Origin: Ketobacter sp.
Lineage (GTDB): Bacteria; Pseudomonadota; Gammaproteobacteria; Pseudomonadales; Ketobacteraceae
NCBI RefSeq assembly: GCF_003671495.1
Contig: NZ_RCHN01000004.1
Span: 31,164-95,163, forward strand
Length of the DNA stretch: 64,000 nt
Reading direction: 5' to 3'
Position numbers and translations under genes: made by a program. Under the pieces are notes generated by a model that did not search any database, had not been told where the DNA came from, and saw nothing but the letters and a program-made list of their open reading frames with translations. Numbering within the stretch: position 1 is the first letter of the stretch; each line of letters begins with the position of its first letter. Below, in pieces: positions 35,047-43,854 of the stretch.

Positions 35047-37671
35047 TCACTGGGCCTCGAATTTTTCCAGGTCCAGGGCTTCAAACTGTCCGTCGGCATT
35101 AATGATGGAACCCCACACCTGATGGCTGGCCTGATGATCTGAAGCACTCAAGGACAACGGTCGGCCGATGCCCAGGTCCACATGCTGCAACGCTTCCAGG
35201 CGCCGGATCACTTCCTCCGTATTGAAATAGCGTCCGCTTTGGGCCAGGGCCAGACAGAACAGGCGCGCCACCACATAACCTTCCAGAGACACAAAACCCA
35301 GGGGCTCGCTGGGAAAGTACGCCTGCATGGCCTCTTGATATTCCAGCACGCCACTGGAAAAACCGTTGTACATGGGCACCACCTGGGACACGATCACACC
35401 GGCACCGCCGTTGGTTTCGGATTCCCGCAGTTCTTCCGCCAGGGCCTTGGCCCCCACAAAAGATACGTTGGCGATGCGGCCCTGGTAACCGCTCATGGAC
35501 ATCAGCTTGGTGAAGCGCGCACTGGCAGGATAGGCGCCGATCACGATCACACCTTCCAGCGTGGGGATCAGCGGGCGGAACAAGGCCATGGCGTCCATCA
35601 CCCGATCGGTGTTGCGTTCATAGGTGGCGGTGGGCAGTTGGTGAATATCCACCCCATAGTGGGCGATGGCATTGGAAACCCCCGCCAGGCCATCCTTTCC
35701 AAAACTGTCGTTCTGATAGAACACCGCAATGTTGCGGGGATTCATTTCCAGAATCTTCACAAAGTAATGCACCAGGGCGGCGGTCTCTTCCGCGTAGCTG
35801 GCACGATAGTTAAACACGTAACGGTCGGGTGGGTTGTTGCGCAGCAATTGCGCCCCCGAGAAGGTACCAAACAACAGGGTTTTATTGCGCAACACCTCCG
35901 GCAGAACCGCTTTGCTGGTGGGGGTGCCCACGTTGCCCAGCAGGGCGAACACGCCGTCGTCCTGATGCAGCATGGCCTGCAGATTGGACACCGCCCGGGC
36001 AGGCTCATAACCATCATCCAGGGAATACAGATTCAACTGGCGCCCGTGCAGCCCGCCTTGCTCATTGACGCGATTAAAATAGGCCTGCATCCCAATGCGC
36101 ATGGCTCGCCCCAGCTCGCGGGCACTGCCGCTGAACGCCGCACTCATGCCCAGCTTGATGCCCTCGCTGCTGATACCCCGTTGCGGCTGAGCTAACCCGG
36201 TGGAATACATGAACGCATCGCCCACCGTGTAACGCCAGGCCGGCACTGCATAGATCACCAGGGCGAACACCGTGGCCACCGCCAGGCTGGTGAACACTGC
36301 GCGCAGCAGATTGCGCCGCGGCTTGGATTGGTTTGCAACACCCGCCAGGGACGCCGATGCCGCCGAGTGCTGTGCATTGGCATCTGCAAACGACTGGGGT
36401 GAAGACGGCGATTCGCTGACAAATGGGGAGTTCCCCGCTTGCACAAAACCGGCCACGGAAATGGGTTGAGCCACGCCGGGCTCGGGCATTGACGTGGCCG
36501 CTGCAGGCGCCTGGGGGGATACGATGCGGGTGCGGTCGTCCATCTCTTCCACCCGGCCCACGGCGCCGCATTTTTCAAACAACTGTTGAAAACGCCGGGC
36601 ATCCCGCTCGCTGATATTCTTGCGCAGCACCACCCGTTTACCGCTGAACAACGCCTGCAATTGTGGATCAGAAAACTTGAACGCCTTGTGCAGATTTTGC
36701 TGCACCTGCTGTGGCTCGTGCCCCGCCTGCAGTTCACCCTGAAAAATAAACTGGAACAGGGCGTCGCCTGGCGCTGTAGCAGAAGATGCCGCTGCCGACT
36801 GCTGTTGCAGTTGCGCCGTTTGCCGGGCGCAGGCAGAAAACTCCCGCCACAGTTCTGCGGTGGAACCGTAACGCTGTTCCCGCTCCACGGCCATGGCTTT
36901 GTAAATAATGGGCTGCAGAATTTCACAGCTCGGGTCCCGCAACGAGTAACTGCTCAGGGGCGGGGGCAACTCCTTCATCTGTTTGTTCATGATGATTTCC
37001 CGGCTGGCACCCCGATAAGGCGCTTCACCGGTAATCATAAAATGCAGAATGGCACCGATGCCGTAGATATCCGCCAGATGATTGATGTTGGCTCCGCGGA
37101 TCTGCTCAGGGGCCAGGTAACCCGGCGTGCCCATCACCGTACCCAGCTGAGTGTGCTTCAGGTTCTCTTCGTGCATGGGTTTGCTGATGCCAAAATCCAC
37201 CACCTTCACCGTGGTTTCGTTGCCCGACAGCGTGGCCACCATCACATTGCCGGGCTTCAGATCCCGATGCACCACATTGTGCTGATGGGCGGCGTTAATG
37301 GCACTGCACAGGGGTTCCATCAGCCACACAATGTTGGCCAGGGTCAGGCCTTTCTGCTGATGTACGATGTCCCCCAGGGCGGCCCCTTCCAGATATTCCA
37401 GAATCAGGTACACCAGGCCGTCTTCTGTGTGGCCGAAATCCAGCACGCTGACGATATTGGGGTGATTCAACTGGCTGCAGATCCGCGCCTCCCGCAGGAA
37501 CAGCTGAATAAAATCCTCATCGTGAAAACTGGGCAGCAGCATCTTCACCACCACCTTGCGGGCCAGGCTCAGCTGCTCGGCCAGATAGACACGGCTCATG
37601 CCGCCGTCTACCAGCATGCGATCAATACGATAGGTGTCTTTCAGGGTGCGGCCGATCAACGGGTCGGTCAT
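35047..37671 (-). CDS. PpkA-like Ser/Thr kinase fused to a periplasmic ligand-binding domain
   Basis: 874 residues. A Hanks-type kinase fills about 1-275: YRIDRMLVDGGMSRVYLAEQ, Lys in VVVKML, HRDLKPGN near 135, VVDFGIS near 157 and GTPGYLAPEQIRG. A small domain at about 305-370 (FIFQGELQAG, LFSGKRVVLRKNISERDARR) is one seen in various proteobacterial envelope proteins. A single membrane helix lies near 455-478. From about 495 to the end is a Leu/Ile/Val-type periplasmic binding fold (GIKLGMSAAFSGSARELGRAM, PTSKAVLPEVL, NIAVFYQNDSFGKDGL). It is convergent with the T6SS operon and probably the kinase that phosphorylates TssL or TagH. No PP2C phosphatase partner is in the window. Confidence 0.9.
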   Translation of the reverse strand: MTDPLIGRTLKDTYRIDRMLVDGGMSRVYLAEQLSLARKVVVKMLLPSFHDEDFIQLFLREARICSQLNHPNIVSVLDFGHTEDGLVYLILEYLEGAALGDIVHQQKGLTLANIVWLMEPLCSAINAAHQHNVVHRDLKPGNVMVATLSGNETTVKVVDFGISKPMHEENLKHTQLGTVMGTPGYLAPEQIRGANINHLADIYGIGAILHFMITGEAPYRGASREIIMNKQMKELPPPLSSYSLRDPSCEILQPIIYKAMAVEREQRYGSTAELWREFSACARQTAQLQQQSAAASSATAPGDALFQFIFQGELQAGHEPQQVQQNLHKAFKFSDPQLQALFSGKRVVLRKNISERDARRFQQLFEKCGAVGRVEEMDDRTRIVSPQAPAAATSMPEPGVAQPISVAGFVQAGNSPFVSESPSSPQSFADANAQHSAASASLAGVANQSKPRRNLLRAVFTSLAVATVFALVIYAVPAWRYTVGDAFMYSTGLAQPQRGISSEGIKLGMSAAFSGSARELGRAMRIGMQAYFNRVNEQGGLHGRQLNLYSLDDGYEPARAVSNLQAMLHQDDGVFALLGNVGTPTSKAVLPEVLRNKTLLFGTFSGAQLLRNNPPDRYVFNYRASYAEETAALVHYFVKILEMNPRNIAVFYQNDSFGKDGLAGVSNAIAHYGVDIHQLPTATYERNTDRVMDAMALFRPLIPTLEGVIVIGAYPASARFTKLMSMSGYQGRIANVSFVGAKALAEELRESETNGGAGVIVSQVVPMYNGFSSGVLEYQEAMQAYFPSEPLGFVSLEGYVVARLFCLALAQSGRYFNTEEVIRRLEALQHVDLGIGRPLSLSASDHQASHQVWGSIINADGQFEALDLEKFEAQ

Positions 37672-37767
37672 GGTTCGCCCTATGGATAAGAAAATGAACA
37701 GTATCCATTGAGTATAGTTGAGCGTGGGGAAACCTCAGGCTTATGACGCGAACAAACCCCCGTTAAA

Positions 37768-40272
37768 TTACTCCGTCGGATGCGCCAACGGATAATACCA
37801 ATCCGGCCGTGAGCGCAGATCGTATTGTGGGTAGTGATATTCAGGGTTGGGCTCGAACAGAAGACTGTTAAACCAGCTGCGATCAGAGGAGAGTAACGAG
37901 ATCCAATGGCGCAACTGGGACAGGTTGACACCGAATTCCACCCAATCCCCTTCGCCATTGGCCAGGTCCACCGGGTCCATGATGTTCAGATAGCCGGGAT
38001 TGCGTGGTCGATCCACCACCATGCCCTCATCCCGCCACCAGTAGTGCAGCGTGCGCACGGACCACAGGTAACCAAAATGATACGCGGTGGGGTTGTAGTG
38101 CCAACTGGCAATACGTTCCGGATCGGTTCGATAGTGTGATTCCCGCTGCGCGGTAATGGCAAGCGCACGGTCCAGGGCATGGCGAGCGCGGTTCAAATAC
38201 AGGTTGGCCTGGGGCAGGTCCTGCTGGTGGCGGCTGTGCTCAGTCGCATACAGGTACTGCACCTGTTCAGCCCGCAACACCGTGATCGCCATGGCATCCC
38301 GCAATTCATCATATAAAATCCTACCGTTTGCGGGGATACCCGCTGCGAGCTGTTCAAATTCCGCCAGAATAGCCCCCAACTGCGTGGAGGTGGCGTGCAG
38401 CAACGGTTGTAACTCCGTTGCGTAGTCGATTTTTTTGGCAGCGGGCAGCAGTGGGTTGTGCATCTCCAGCATGCCCATTTTGCGGGGCTGGGTTTCCAGC
38501 ATACCCAGTTGCATGGCCACGTGATCCCAGGCCTCCCAGCCCTGCAAATAGGCCTGGGCGTTGCGCAACGCGGGCTCTTCCGGGCGCGTGCCATCCACTT
38601 CCCCGTGAATGAACAACGCATTCTGGGCATCAATCCATTGCCGCAGCAGCCGGTTTGCCGCATCCGACTCATCACCGAACGGTTTCACCACCACATTCAA
38701 GGCCTGCGCCAGGGCCGCGTCCTGATCCTCAATCTGCGTCAGCGGATTCCAGGCGGCGCGGGCGGTGACCACATCATTCAACCAATACCCCCATTCCCAG
38801 CCACTGGAAAAATTCACTTGCCCCTGGATCGGCTCGCCGTTGGCATCATCCCGTGCGATCAATCGCAAATCGAACAGGCGACGGTCGGCATAAATCGGCA
38901 GGAACAACGGCACATCAATATCGTAACTCACCCAATAGGCGGTCTCGGGGTAATACAGCACCTCGCGGCGCCCGGCCTCCAGGCGTAGATAATCGTACAT
39001 AAATTGAAAATCGCGATTGCCATAGGTGTAAGCGGGCCCCTGCACATCATAGTACTGAACCGTATGGGGCATCACACCCAGCAACGGATCGGCGTAGTAC
39101 GGCAAAAAATTAAAATTCAACGGCTCACCATTGCGGGGATCGGTGAACCCTTCCGCCAACTGATCCTGCGTGCAGTGCACCTTCACATAGGTGCGCTTGC
39201 CGTACTGCTCCCAACTGTAACGGGCGGCCTCATTCATCCACGCCAGCATCTGTTCCGCATCGGGATGGGTGAACTCACTAAAGCCCATCTCAATCTCAAA
39301 ATAATCAAAACCGGCCTGATGCAACCAGTCGATGGACTGGCGAATCTGCGCCGCCTCATTGCCGGCGCTGCGCACCATAGTCCAGGCGTGTTGCTGCCGG
39401 AACACAATGGGGGCATCAATGCCCACCGCCAGGCCCCAGTCGTGGGCTATCTGCACCAGCGTGCGCAGGCGTTGCTGCCGCTGCGGGCTGTCGGCAAATG
39501 CCTGCCAGGATTCCGCCATCAACAAAAACCACTCCACCCGGTTCTGCCGATTCGCCACCGACCATTCCAAAAACCGCTCCCACTCCGGCAACAGACTTTG
39601 CCAACCGGCCTCGTCATCCGGGCCATTGGGCCCCCATCCATTCAGCACATGGGTCAGCTCCAACGGGTGCTGGGTATGGATATGCCAGGCGCGAATGGGC
39701 CAATGGGGCTGCTCGTTCAGGTTCAGGCCAGTATGCCCATCGGTACCGAGCGTGAAATCCCAATCAGGCTGCTGCGGTGGCGTGGGCTCCAGCGGATGCA
39801 AGAACGACCAGCCCATGGCCTCCAGCAGGGCATAAGCTGCATACAGGTTCCCGATGTTGTGGCCGGGCAGCAGATTCTTCTCACCACCGGGATTGCCCTG
39901 GGCAAAGCTCACCCGGGTGCCGTTATCCAACACCAGCGAGCGCAGGGCAAATGCCTCGGACGCGTCATTCAACATCGGGCCGGAACCATAGCGCCCCCAA
40001 TCCCCGCTGGCCCCAAACACCAGCACATGGGAGTTCGCCGGCAGGGCAGACAGATCCTGATCGGAATCCAGCTCCACCACAGTGCGGAAAGATTGCAGGT
40101 GCGAGCGAATACGATCCCGGGGGGAGAGGGGGAATTCAGGGGCGTATTTCACATAGATGACGGGCTCAGAGCCGGCGGAATCAGTGGGGGTGTCGGCTTC
40201 CGCCCCACAACCTGATAATGCAATTAATGCAGGTAGGGTAAATAGCGCCAATAGTAATGTGATTGCCCGCAC
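37768..40272 (-). CDS. Large lipoprotein, possibly glycoside-hydrolase-like
   Basis: 834 residues, GTG start, weak ribosome site. Signal peptide with lipobox ALSGC (Cys22). The region about 100-180 (LVFGASGDWGRYG, GHNIGNLYAAYALLEAMGWSFLHP) resembles the N-terminal domain that precedes TIM barrels in alpha-glucuronidase and DUF4838-type enzymes. A barrel-like stretch follows (RVEWFLLMAESWQAF, DYFEIEMGFSEFTHPDAEQMLAWMN, KVHCTQDQLAEG). The C-terminal 250 residues look helical. A surface or periplasmic sugar-active role is possible but unproven. It lies 96 bases upstream of the kinase gene on the same strand and may be co-transcribed. It is the last GC-rich gene before the AT-rich cassette region. 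Confidence 0.6.
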   Translation of the reverse strand: MRAITLLLALFTLPALIALSGCGAEADTPTDSAGSEPVIYVKYAPEFPLSPRDRIRSHLQSFRTVVELDSDQDLSALPANSHVLVFGASGDWGRYGSGPMLNDASEAFALRSLVLDNGTRVSFAQGNPGGEKNLLPGHNIGNLYAAYALLEAMGWSFLHPLEPTPPQQPDWDFTLGTDGHTGLNLNEQPHWPIRAWHIHTQHPLELTHVLNGWGPNGPDDEAGWQSLLPEWERFLEWSVANRQNRVEWFLLMAESWQAFADSPQRQQRLRTLVQIAHDWGLAVGIDAPIVFRQQHAWTMVRSAGNEAAQIRQSIDWLHQAGFDYFEIEMGFSEFTHPDAEQMLAWMNEAARYSWEQYGKRTYVKVHCTQDQLAEGFTDPRNGEPLNFNFLPYYADPLLGVMPHTVQYYDVQGPAYTYGNRDFQFMYDYLRLEAGRREVLYYPETAYWVSYDIDVPLFLPIYADRRLFDLRLIARDDANGEPIQGQVNFSSGWEWGYWLNDVVTARAAWNPLTQIEDQDAALAQALNVVVKPFGDESDAANRLLRQWIDAQNALFIHGEVDGTRPEEPALRNAQAYLQGWEAWDHVAMQLGMLETQPRKMGMLEMHNPLLPAAKKIDYATELQPLLHATSTQLGAILAEFEQLAAGIPANGRILYDELRDAMAITVLRAEQVQYLYATEHSRHQQDLPQANLYLNRARHALDRALAITAQRESHYRTDPERIASWHYNPTAYHFGYLWSVRTLHYWWRDEGMVVDRPRNPGYLNIMDPVDLANGEGDWVEFGVNLSQLRHWISLLSSDRSWFNSLLFEPNPEYHYPQYDLRSRPDWYYPLAHPTE

Positions 40273-40611
40273 TGTGGATTACCGTGGTTGATCTGAGCCA
40301 ATGGGAATGGAGCAGAATAGCACGGCGCCTGGTTATTCGGGTTATACGAAAGGTGGACCCTGGGGGCGCTGGCTAGTGGTTGACGAATGGGGTGTGCAGC
40401 AGTAAAAGTAGATTAGGACTGCATGTGGACAGGTGGATGTGACCAGCTGCCAGATGTGGGTGATTTTAGCTGCGTTCTGTATTAGACAGGTGTTTCTGAG
40501 TTCTTCGTGGGTCTGGGCATTGGTGTGTGGTGTTGGGGGGCGTGGATTTGGACGTTAAATGTCCAAGTGTTTGCTACCGAGCTATTTCAATAGAACTAAA
40601 TGGAGATAGGC
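40273..40611. other. Intergenic boundary between T6SS block and cassette region
   Basis: About 340 bases with no gene I can support. GC content falls towards the right. Near the end is GGACGTTAAATGTCC (40551-40565), a short palindrome containing GTTAAAT (40554-40560), which fits the integron core GTTRRRY. I see no full attC or attI fold around it. Confidence 0.45.
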
Positions 40612-41223
40612 ATGAAAAAAATGACTTTTCTGGGGGTAGCATTGTTCTTTTGTTGCTCGTACGTGCTTAGCGCGACCCTTATCGAAAGCTCTCGATATAT
40701 TCACCCTTATCCTGATCCTCTTTTCTTTGTAAAGAATTTTAGTTGGCACAGCGACGTTCATGCCAGACGAGAAGGTATCGGAAAACAAGACATTTACTAC
40801 TTCAAATTAAAACATAACTCTGGATCTAGTTGGGCATATTACTCAGCTACTGAAGGGTATGAGGTTTATGTTGATGCATCGCAAAGTCGTAGCGGAACAG
40901 AGAATAAGTTGTATTGTCGATGGATAGTCAAAAGGAAATCGTTTGTAAATGTGAAGTCATGGGGGTATGACCCAGATGGGAAATGGAAGATATTAACAAC
41001 TAAAAACATGCTTATACGTGATTCTATCTTATTTAATCCAAGTATAAGAGGCGGTCGTTATGGATCTTGCGGAGAGTTTACTTCTCAAATTAATAGCGAC
41101 CGGACCAAAGGTATTGAAAGGGCAATAAATAGCTCAGTCGTGACATATAAAGATTTAGTGTCTGAAATTCAAGCCTACGATTCTGATTTAGACTTGGCGA
41201 GGTGGGATGGTTCGGAGCTCTAA
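40612..41223 (+). CDS. Secreted hypothetical protein (cassette gene)
   Basis: 203 residues from ATG 40612, with GGAG six bases before; an in-frame ATG at 40600 overlaps that site. A signal peptide ends near VLSAT. The mature part is polar, rich in Tyr, Trp and Ser, with two cysteines (YCRWIV and GSCGEF) that may form a disulfide. I do not recognise the family. Its AT-rich codon use differs strongly from the T6SS genes, and an attC-like site starts 32 bases after its stop. It is probably a mobile-cassette gene of unknown role. Confidence 0.7.
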   Translation: MKKMTFLGVALFFCCSYVLSATLIESSRYIHPYPDPLFFVKNFSWHSDVHARREGIGKQDIYYFKLKHNSGSSWAYYSATEGYEVYVDASQSRSGTENKLYCRWIVKRKSFVNVKSWGYDPDGKWKILTTKNMLIRDSILFNPSIRGGRYGSCGEFTSQINSDRTKGIERAINSSVVTYKDLVSEIQAYDSDLDLARWDGSEL

Positions 41224-41255
41224 AACGGATTTTAATATCAATAGGAGGTAGCACC

Positions 41256-41376
41256 ATTTAACAATCGCATGCAGTGGATCAACCTACGTTTCGCAAATTT
41301 TATGGTATGTCGCTTCGCTCCTTCTTTACCATAAAATTTACTCCACTACGGTGGGCCATTGATGCGGGCGTGAGCC
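41256..41376 (+). repeat. attC-like site 1
   Basis: R'' is ATTTAAC (41256-41262, perfect RYYYAAC). The R' side is degenerate (GTGAGCC, 41370-41376). Inner pairing: GTGGA with TCCAC, CGCAT with ATGCG, and a central 13-base hairpin around ATTTTATGGTA / TACCATAAAAT. The next gene starts 20 bases later. It shares its left and right thirds with the site at 43693. Confidence 0.6.
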
Positions 41377-41395
41377 ATCCATTAAAGGTTCTAAT

Positions 41396-41812
41396 ATGAC
41401 ACCGGTAAACGTAATCATTTGGTCATGTGTGATTATATTCATTGCAACTGCAATTCTTACCTTGTTGCATATATCAGGCATCCGGCCATTGCCAAATTCA
41501 GATCATGGCAGAGTTTTATTTCGAGCACTTATAGTTGAAATTGTAGTTGTTGCTGTAGGTGCATTCGCGTCAACATTATTACCAGATAATCCAATACCAA
41601 ACGAAGGTGGTCTGCCTGGATCAATGGCACATAATCAGGGCGTCTTTTTGGATTATAATCAAACCGATGAGCCTGATCCGTAGCTGCCCAAATCCAGCGG
41701 CTTTGAAGAGTGGCAAGTAATGGAACCTGTCGGAGAAGATTGTCATCAAATAACAGTTTCGGATGCATCTACGTTTCCACCAACTTCACGTATTGAAACA
41801 GTATGTAACTAA
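41396..41812 (+). pseudogene. Small membrane protein gene interrupted by an in-frame amber codon
   Basis: AAAGG seven bases before the ATG. The first 95 codons encode two membrane helices (about 5-28 and 45-65) and a polar tail ending DEPDP, then TAG at 41681-41683. The same frame stays open for another 42 codons (LPKSSGFEEWQVMEPVGEDC and on) to TAA at 41812, 14 bases before the next gene. This looks like one gene of 138 codons broken by a single nonsense change. The truncated 95-residue protein could still be made. Family unknown. Confidence 0.55.
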
Positions 41813-41826
41813 TTGAGGATAATACA

Positions 41827-42258
41827 ATGAAGCATAAACGAAATTTAGTTGCAGGGTTTTTAATTCCATTCTTCACGTTCTCAACCCTAGTATGGGCTAG
41901 TGAAGCTGACGAAGCTTATGCTGCTTCTGAAAACATTATCGATCTAATTGGCAGCGGTAAGTACAATCAGGTGTGGAATAGCTATATGAGTCCTTTTTTT
42001 AAGTCAACCATGACTGAAGACTCTTTTAAGGCAAATTTAGTATTAGGTAGGCAAATGCTAGGAGCTAGAAAGTCGAAAAAGCTGATAGACAAGCAACACA
42101 CAATCGGTGACCGAACTACCGGTTATCAAGGCTCAGTCTACGCCTTTAACTATAAGAATACGTATGGATCAGCGGCTTTGTACGAGCGCGTTGTTGTAAT
42201 AAACCAAGATGGAAAAGGGTTCAAGCTCGCTGGATTCTGGGTTCAGCCTGCGCAGTAA
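41827..42258 (+). CDS. Secreted hypothetical protein, DUF4019-like size
   Basis: 143 residues, GAGGA six bases before the ATG. A signal peptide ends near VWASEADEAY. The mature part is helical then beta-rich (IIDLIGSGKYNQVWNSYMS, YAFNYKNTYGSAALYERVVVINQ, GFKLAGFWVQPAQ). This layout recalls small periplasmic proteins of the DUF4019/DUF3887 type, a cystatin- or NTF2-like fold, but I cannot confirm that. It directly follows the interrupted membrane gene with no attC between them, so both may ride in one cassette. Confidence 0.65.
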   Translation: MKHKRNLVAGFLIPFFTFSTLVWASEADEAYAASENIIDLIGSGKYNQVWNSYMSPFFKSTMTEDSFKANLVLGRQMLGARKSKKLIDKQHTIGDRTTGYQGSVYAFNYKNTYGSAALYERVVVINQDGKGFKLAGFWVQPAQ

Positions 42259-42301
42259 ATGGCAAATAAGCTCACGTGGTGTTGCCTAAAAAAAGTAGAC
42301 A

Positions 42302-42377
42302 CTCTAACTATGCAGACGTTGCGGCTGTTAGCGCATATTGGCACATCTCAACTGGTTGCGTGCGCAAGACGTTATGT
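42302..42377 (+). repeat. attC-like site 2 (weak)
   Basis: CTCTAAC (42302-42308) differs from RYYYAAC only at the first base, and GTTATGT (42371-42377) from GTTRRRY at one base. TAAC and GTTA can pair across 76 bases. Inner pairing is poor, so this is a weaker call than sites 1 and 4. Confidence 0.4.
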
Positions 42378-42430
42378 GCTGTAAGAGCAGTTGCACAAAC
42401 TTTTGCAAACTTCTATGAGGAGAACTAACA

Positions 42431-42817
42431 ATGATTAAAAAATTAAGTGCAATTCTATATCCGCTGCTTATGACAGTGGTGGCCATTCCAGTTTCGGCTC
42501 AGCAGTCAAGCTTCTTATGTCAATTTATTCAAGGCCCTCGGGCTGGTCAAATCCAAGACTACACCGGCCATCCCAGCGGGCCTTTGCCTATAGGTAGTCC
42601 GTGCCATGATGGATTTGGTAGTGCTGGAAGAATCGTGCCAGATCAACGTTCGCAGCAGAAAACAGACCCCTATGGAAGATCAGACGGAGATCCGTATGGA
42701 CGCAACAAAACCTATAACGAAGGTGGAAGTTGCCGAAGTCCTTCTAGTGAAGATGACTGTGATCTCTGTAGTTCGGATAGAAGTTATGAAAGATGCCTAG
42801 ACAAACTGGATAACTGA
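42431..42817 (+). CDS. Secreted Cys/Gly/Asp-rich hypothetical protein (cassette gene)
   Basis: 128 residues, GAGGAG seven to eight bases before the ATG. A signal peptide ends at VSAQQ. The mature protein is short, polar and rich in Gly, Asp and Ser, with six cysteines concentrated at the end (SCRSPSSEDDCDLCSSDRSY). No family recognised. It is followed after 20 bases by a metalloprotease gene with a strong ribosome site and no attC in between, so the two form a two-gene cassette and may function together, for example as inhibitor, substrate or partner of the protease. Confidence 0.7.
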   Translation: MIKKLSAILYPLLMTVVAIPVSAQQSSFLCQFIQGPRAGQIQDYTGHPSGPLPIGSPCHDGFGSAGRIVPDQRSQQKTDPYGRSDGDPYGRNKTYNEGGSCRSPSSEDDCDLCSSDRSYERCLDKLDN

Positions 42818-42837
42818 ACTCTGAGCAGGAGGAAGTT

Positions 42838-43686
42838 GTGAAAAAAGATCATATAACGCAGATTATTGTGGCATCTTTACTTATGTTGCAATTTACTTCT
42901 GCATCAGGGCAGGTCATGGATGATTTAGAAACAGCTAATACGTGTAGCTTCTTTGGAGAAGTTGTTCCGCAAAAAGTAACAACTTTTTCGTCTGATAAGG
43001 AAGCAGAGAGCGCTATAAAAAAAATCGTAGACGCATCTGGTCTTGTTCAAAATTTCCTGGTCCGTGCTGCTGGAGTTCCGAATGCTGCAGCCGTGATTCG
43101 AGGGGATACCCGATATATTTTGTATAATCAGCATTTTATGAAAGAGACAGAAAGGCGTGCTCAAAATTCTTGGGCATCCATTAGCATAATGGCCCATGAA
43201 GTTGGGCACCATTTGAATGGCCACACTCTTGATGGGCGAGGAAGTCGACCAAAAATCGAACTCGAAGCCGATTACTACTCAGGATTTATTCTACAGCGAT
43301 TGGGGGCCTCGTTGAGCGATGCCAGAGCTGCTATGGAAAAACTCGGTAGCGAGAGCGGCTCTAGTACTCATCCAGCGAAACGAGATCGTCTCGCGGCTAT
43401 TGCTAATGGATGGGTTAGAGCTTGCGAATCAGACTCCAAGTGCGATGAGGATAGAGAGCCAGATGTTGGAGAAATTCCGATTCCGGATAGGCCATCAACA
43501 CCACCAGCGACTCAAAGAGATAGAGGGTATCCATCTGGCTACGGCATGTTAGTCTGTGGCTGCTGGGGTTATAACCCACCACCTTTATCTGCTGAGTCTA
43601 AATGCGCTAGTGGCTTCGTTAGGGTAAATATTTGTCCGGGGTTCTGCGCTGGCGGCGGCTCACCATATGCATACGTCTGCCAATAA
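42838..43686 (+). CDS. Exported M48-like zinc metalloprotease (cassette gene)
   Basis: 282 residues, GTG start with AGGAGGAAG directly upstream. A signal peptide ends near SASGQ. The zinc motif HEVGH is at 120-124 inside IMAHEVGHHLNGH, and the third ligand lies in ELEADYYSG near 141, as in M48 peptidases. The core is short. A Pro-rich linker and a Cys-rich C-terminal tail (CGCWGY, CASGFVRVNICPGFCAGGG) follow, possibly a small disulfide-bonded domain. All catalytic residues are present. It should act in the periplasm. Finding an M48-like protease in an integron-type cassette is uncommon. Confidence 0.85.
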   Translation: MKKDHITQIIVASLLMLQFTSASGQVMDDLETANTCSFFGEVVPQKVTTFSSDKEAESAIKKIVDASGLVQNFLVRAAGVPNAAAVIRGDTRYILYNQHFMKETERRAQNSWASISIMAHEVGHHLNGHTLDGRGSRPKIELEADYYSGFILQRLGASLSDARAAMEKLGSESGSSTHPAKRDRLAAIANGWVRACESDSKCDEDREPDVGEIPIPDRPSTPPATQRDRGYPSGYGMLVCGCWGYNPPPLSAESKCASGFVRVNICPGFCAGGGSPYAYVCQ

Positions 43687-43692
43687 AAAGTC

Positions 43693-43811
43693 ACCTAGTA
43701 ATCGCATGCAGTGGAGCAACATACGTTCCGACATTTTGTGGTGCATCGCTGTGCTCCTATATACCGCAAAAATGGCTTCACTTTGGTTTCCCACTGATGC
43801 GGGCATTAGCG
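43693..43811 (+). repeat. attC-like site 3
   Basis: Its left part (TAATCGCATGCAGTGGA, CAAC, TACGTT) and right part (CTGATGCGGGC, ATTAGCG) closely match the site at 41256-41376, though both core ends are degenerate (ACCTAGT, ATTAGCG). Similarity between two non-coding spacers of about 120 bases supports a common recombination site family. The next ATG is 43 bases on. Confidence 0.6.
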
Positions 43812-43854
43812 GGCGTGGTTCAACGTAATTCGACAGTAAAAACGGAATTTGGGA

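Noticed and set aside
39004..40215. Plus-strand open frame opposite the large lipoprotein
   Set aside because: Antisense; the minus gene has a lipobox and coherent fold, the plus product does not.
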